Part shown: positions 62,501-64,000 of the stretch, piece by piece
How the letters are laid out: each line of letters begins with the position of its first letter
How positions within the stretch are numbered: position 1 is the stretch's first letter
Assembly (NCBI GenBank): GCA_013398055.1
Contig: VZRS01010773.1
Location: 124,001 to 188,000 of the forward strand
Reading direction: 5' to 3'
Length of the DNA: 64,000 nt
From: Ifrita kowaldi
Taxonomy: Eukaryota > Chordata > Aves > Passeriformes > Cinclosomatidae
Position numbers and translations under genes: made by a program
Notes under the pieces: generated by a model
Database searches by the model: none
Told to the model about the DNA's origin: nothing
Seen by the model: only the letters and a program-made list of their open reading frames with translations

Positions 62501-63905
62501 CACTGCCAAGATTGCAAGCAAAGTAACTAGTTGCTGCCACTAAAAGAAAAGATAAAGCAGCTAAAGGTGTCCTGTGTCCTGGATTGCCCAGTTCATCTCA
62601 GCCAAATAAAGTGTGTTCTTTGGTCAGTATCAAAACAGTAAGACAAAAGTAATGACCGACCTTGTTTCAGATTTTCATGTTGCAAGTTTTTTTAATTCTC
62701 TTTTTTCACCTTTGCATTTCAAAATTATTAAACTGCTTCAGTTTCTTATATTTAGAAAGATATGACCCTAGACATCCTCTGTGTACTTTGTCACAAATAG
62801 TAGTTATTGTTATTTACATGTCCACCCTTCATGCCAGCCCCCACCTCTACACTGAAGTTTTACTGCCACTCTGAGCAATTATTTTTAGATGCACCTGCCC
62901 TCTCCAACACTTTGAGATATAAGAAATATGTATAGACAATATTCAATTAAACCTATATTTGATGCTTTGCTAGTTTTTATGGCACCCATGTGCCTTAGGT
63001 ACACCTGTATTCTTACATATTAATGAAGTATTAGCCAAAAACCTGAAAACATCTGTCCATCAAACAACAAACTGAATAAGACCCAACTAATTCAGCTATC
63101 CAAGAGGCAAGAGGCAGTAAATTGGGCCAACATGCAAAGTTTCTATGCCTGATATTGCTGGTGATTTCCATGATCTTTATGTTATCTTTGTCATAGACTG
63201 AAACCAATTAGCCTCACCAGTTCTGAAAAAAAGGAGTATTGGTTCCATGGGGACATGATTTTTGTTAAAGATCAGAGAGGATCATAACCCAAGAGTTTAT
63301 AGACCCAGGGCTGAGACACATGTGAAGAACACAGAATGCTGAAATCATAACAGTGGTCTAAATAAGATGGAACATTAAATCAAAAATGAATTATAACATC
63401 TTGAGTGAGATCCCTAGTGTTTGACCATTCCCATGTTTCTGTCTCCAGTAAAAAGACTGTAAGTATCTTTGAAATGTCTTGGCTTGATACAGATGACAGT
63501 AAGGATTTTTTCATTTTTATGTACAGATATTTGTCAATCAGGAAAATTGATCTCATTCAGGTTTAGTGCTACATTCTGCCAAAATAATTGCATGAAATCT
63601 CCAAATTCTATTGTGATACAGATAAAGTATGATAATAACAGCAATAATACTAACAATGAATTGCATTATTTTTATGCACAGAAATACCTTGCCTTTAACA
63701 CATTTCCAAATTTAATGCTCATTGTAAATGTACAAATCTTCACATATTTACTGCTAGTATCAAAGTCTATTCAGAAATAATTTCAAAATCAAATAGATGC
63801 CTATGTCAGCCACCTACAGGTTAATAATATTTTTCTTTAGATCAACATCCTGATTTCAATCTTTGTTATAGTGATTGCAAAACATATTTTCTTTTGCTTT
63901 CAGAG

Positions 63906-63908
<3 letters not shown>
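59531..63908. other. AT-rich noncoding stretch, right flank
   Basis: No gene, RNA or repeat family is recognised. A frame of 85 codons (62,269-62,526) and one of 103 codons (63,469-63,780) are without known domains. A local direct repeat AAATGTTCAAAT recurs at 61,661 and 61,690. Confidence 0.65.

Positions 63909-63936
<28 letters not shown>
63909..63936. repeat. Poly-T run of 28
   Basis: An uninterrupted 28-T homopolymer near the right edge. The 64 bases after it (from GATAAAAGGC to the end of the window) are less AT-rich and look like the edge of another element, possibly CR1, but too little is present to decide. Confidence 0.9.
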
Positions 63937-64000
63937 GATAAAAGGCAAGATGGATACTGAATACCTCAGTGGCCACCAAAATCATGGAGCAGATCCTCCT

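Noticed and set aside
63885..63936. Pyrimidine tract plus CAG before the 28-T run as a splice acceptor or poly(A) tail of an antisense retrogene
   Set aside because: No open frame or gene-like sequence is attached, and the sequence after it is too short to judge.

Overview
The window is vertebrate nuclear DNA from a bird, most likely a songbird (passerine). The evidence is the repeats. At least seven CR1 LINE fragments carry the avian 3' end with ATTCTRTG octamers. One short element is a tRNA-like head fused to a CR1 tail, the design of the zebra finch SINE TguSINE1. There are also long terminal repeats (LTRs) of avian endogenous retroviruses. The species cannot be named from sequence alone.

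The rest is AT-rich intergenic or deep intronic sequence. I found no protein-coding gene I can support, no rRNA or functional tRNA gene, no CRISPR array and no bacterial-type operon. The longest open frames are antisense or in-repeat frames of CR1 elements and LTRs. The remainder are short frames without recognisable domains.

Layout: 1-9.0 kb is unique AT-rich DNA with a weak CR1 relic. At 9.0 kb an LTR is cut by an unknown base (N) after 140 bp. CR1 tails pointing left lie at 12.6, 15.3 and 18.1 kb. An LTR cluster occupies 22.0-26.7 kb; it includes a 1,770-bp block present twice in perfect register around a single N at 24,631, most simply a false duplication made in assembly. Two rightward CR1 pieces at 34.3 and 37.3 kb carry reverse-transcriptase-region fossils. 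Unclassified GC-rich islands lie at 39.8-40.1 and 41.0-41.4 kb. A leftward CR1 is at 42.2 kb, a roughly 700-bp LTR at 48.2 kb, a CR1 tail at 53.7 kb and the tRNA/CR1 chimera at 57.8 kb. The last part is AT-rich and ends with a 28-T run.

No set of genes here works together. The biology visible is retrotransposon history: CR1 as the LINE, a SINE that borrowed a CR1 tail, and several retroviral LTR families. I found no convincing new biological system. The best leads are the artefactual-looking duplication, the LTR abutment inside it, the SINE with a shortened tRNA part, and two perfect 13-bp hairpins.
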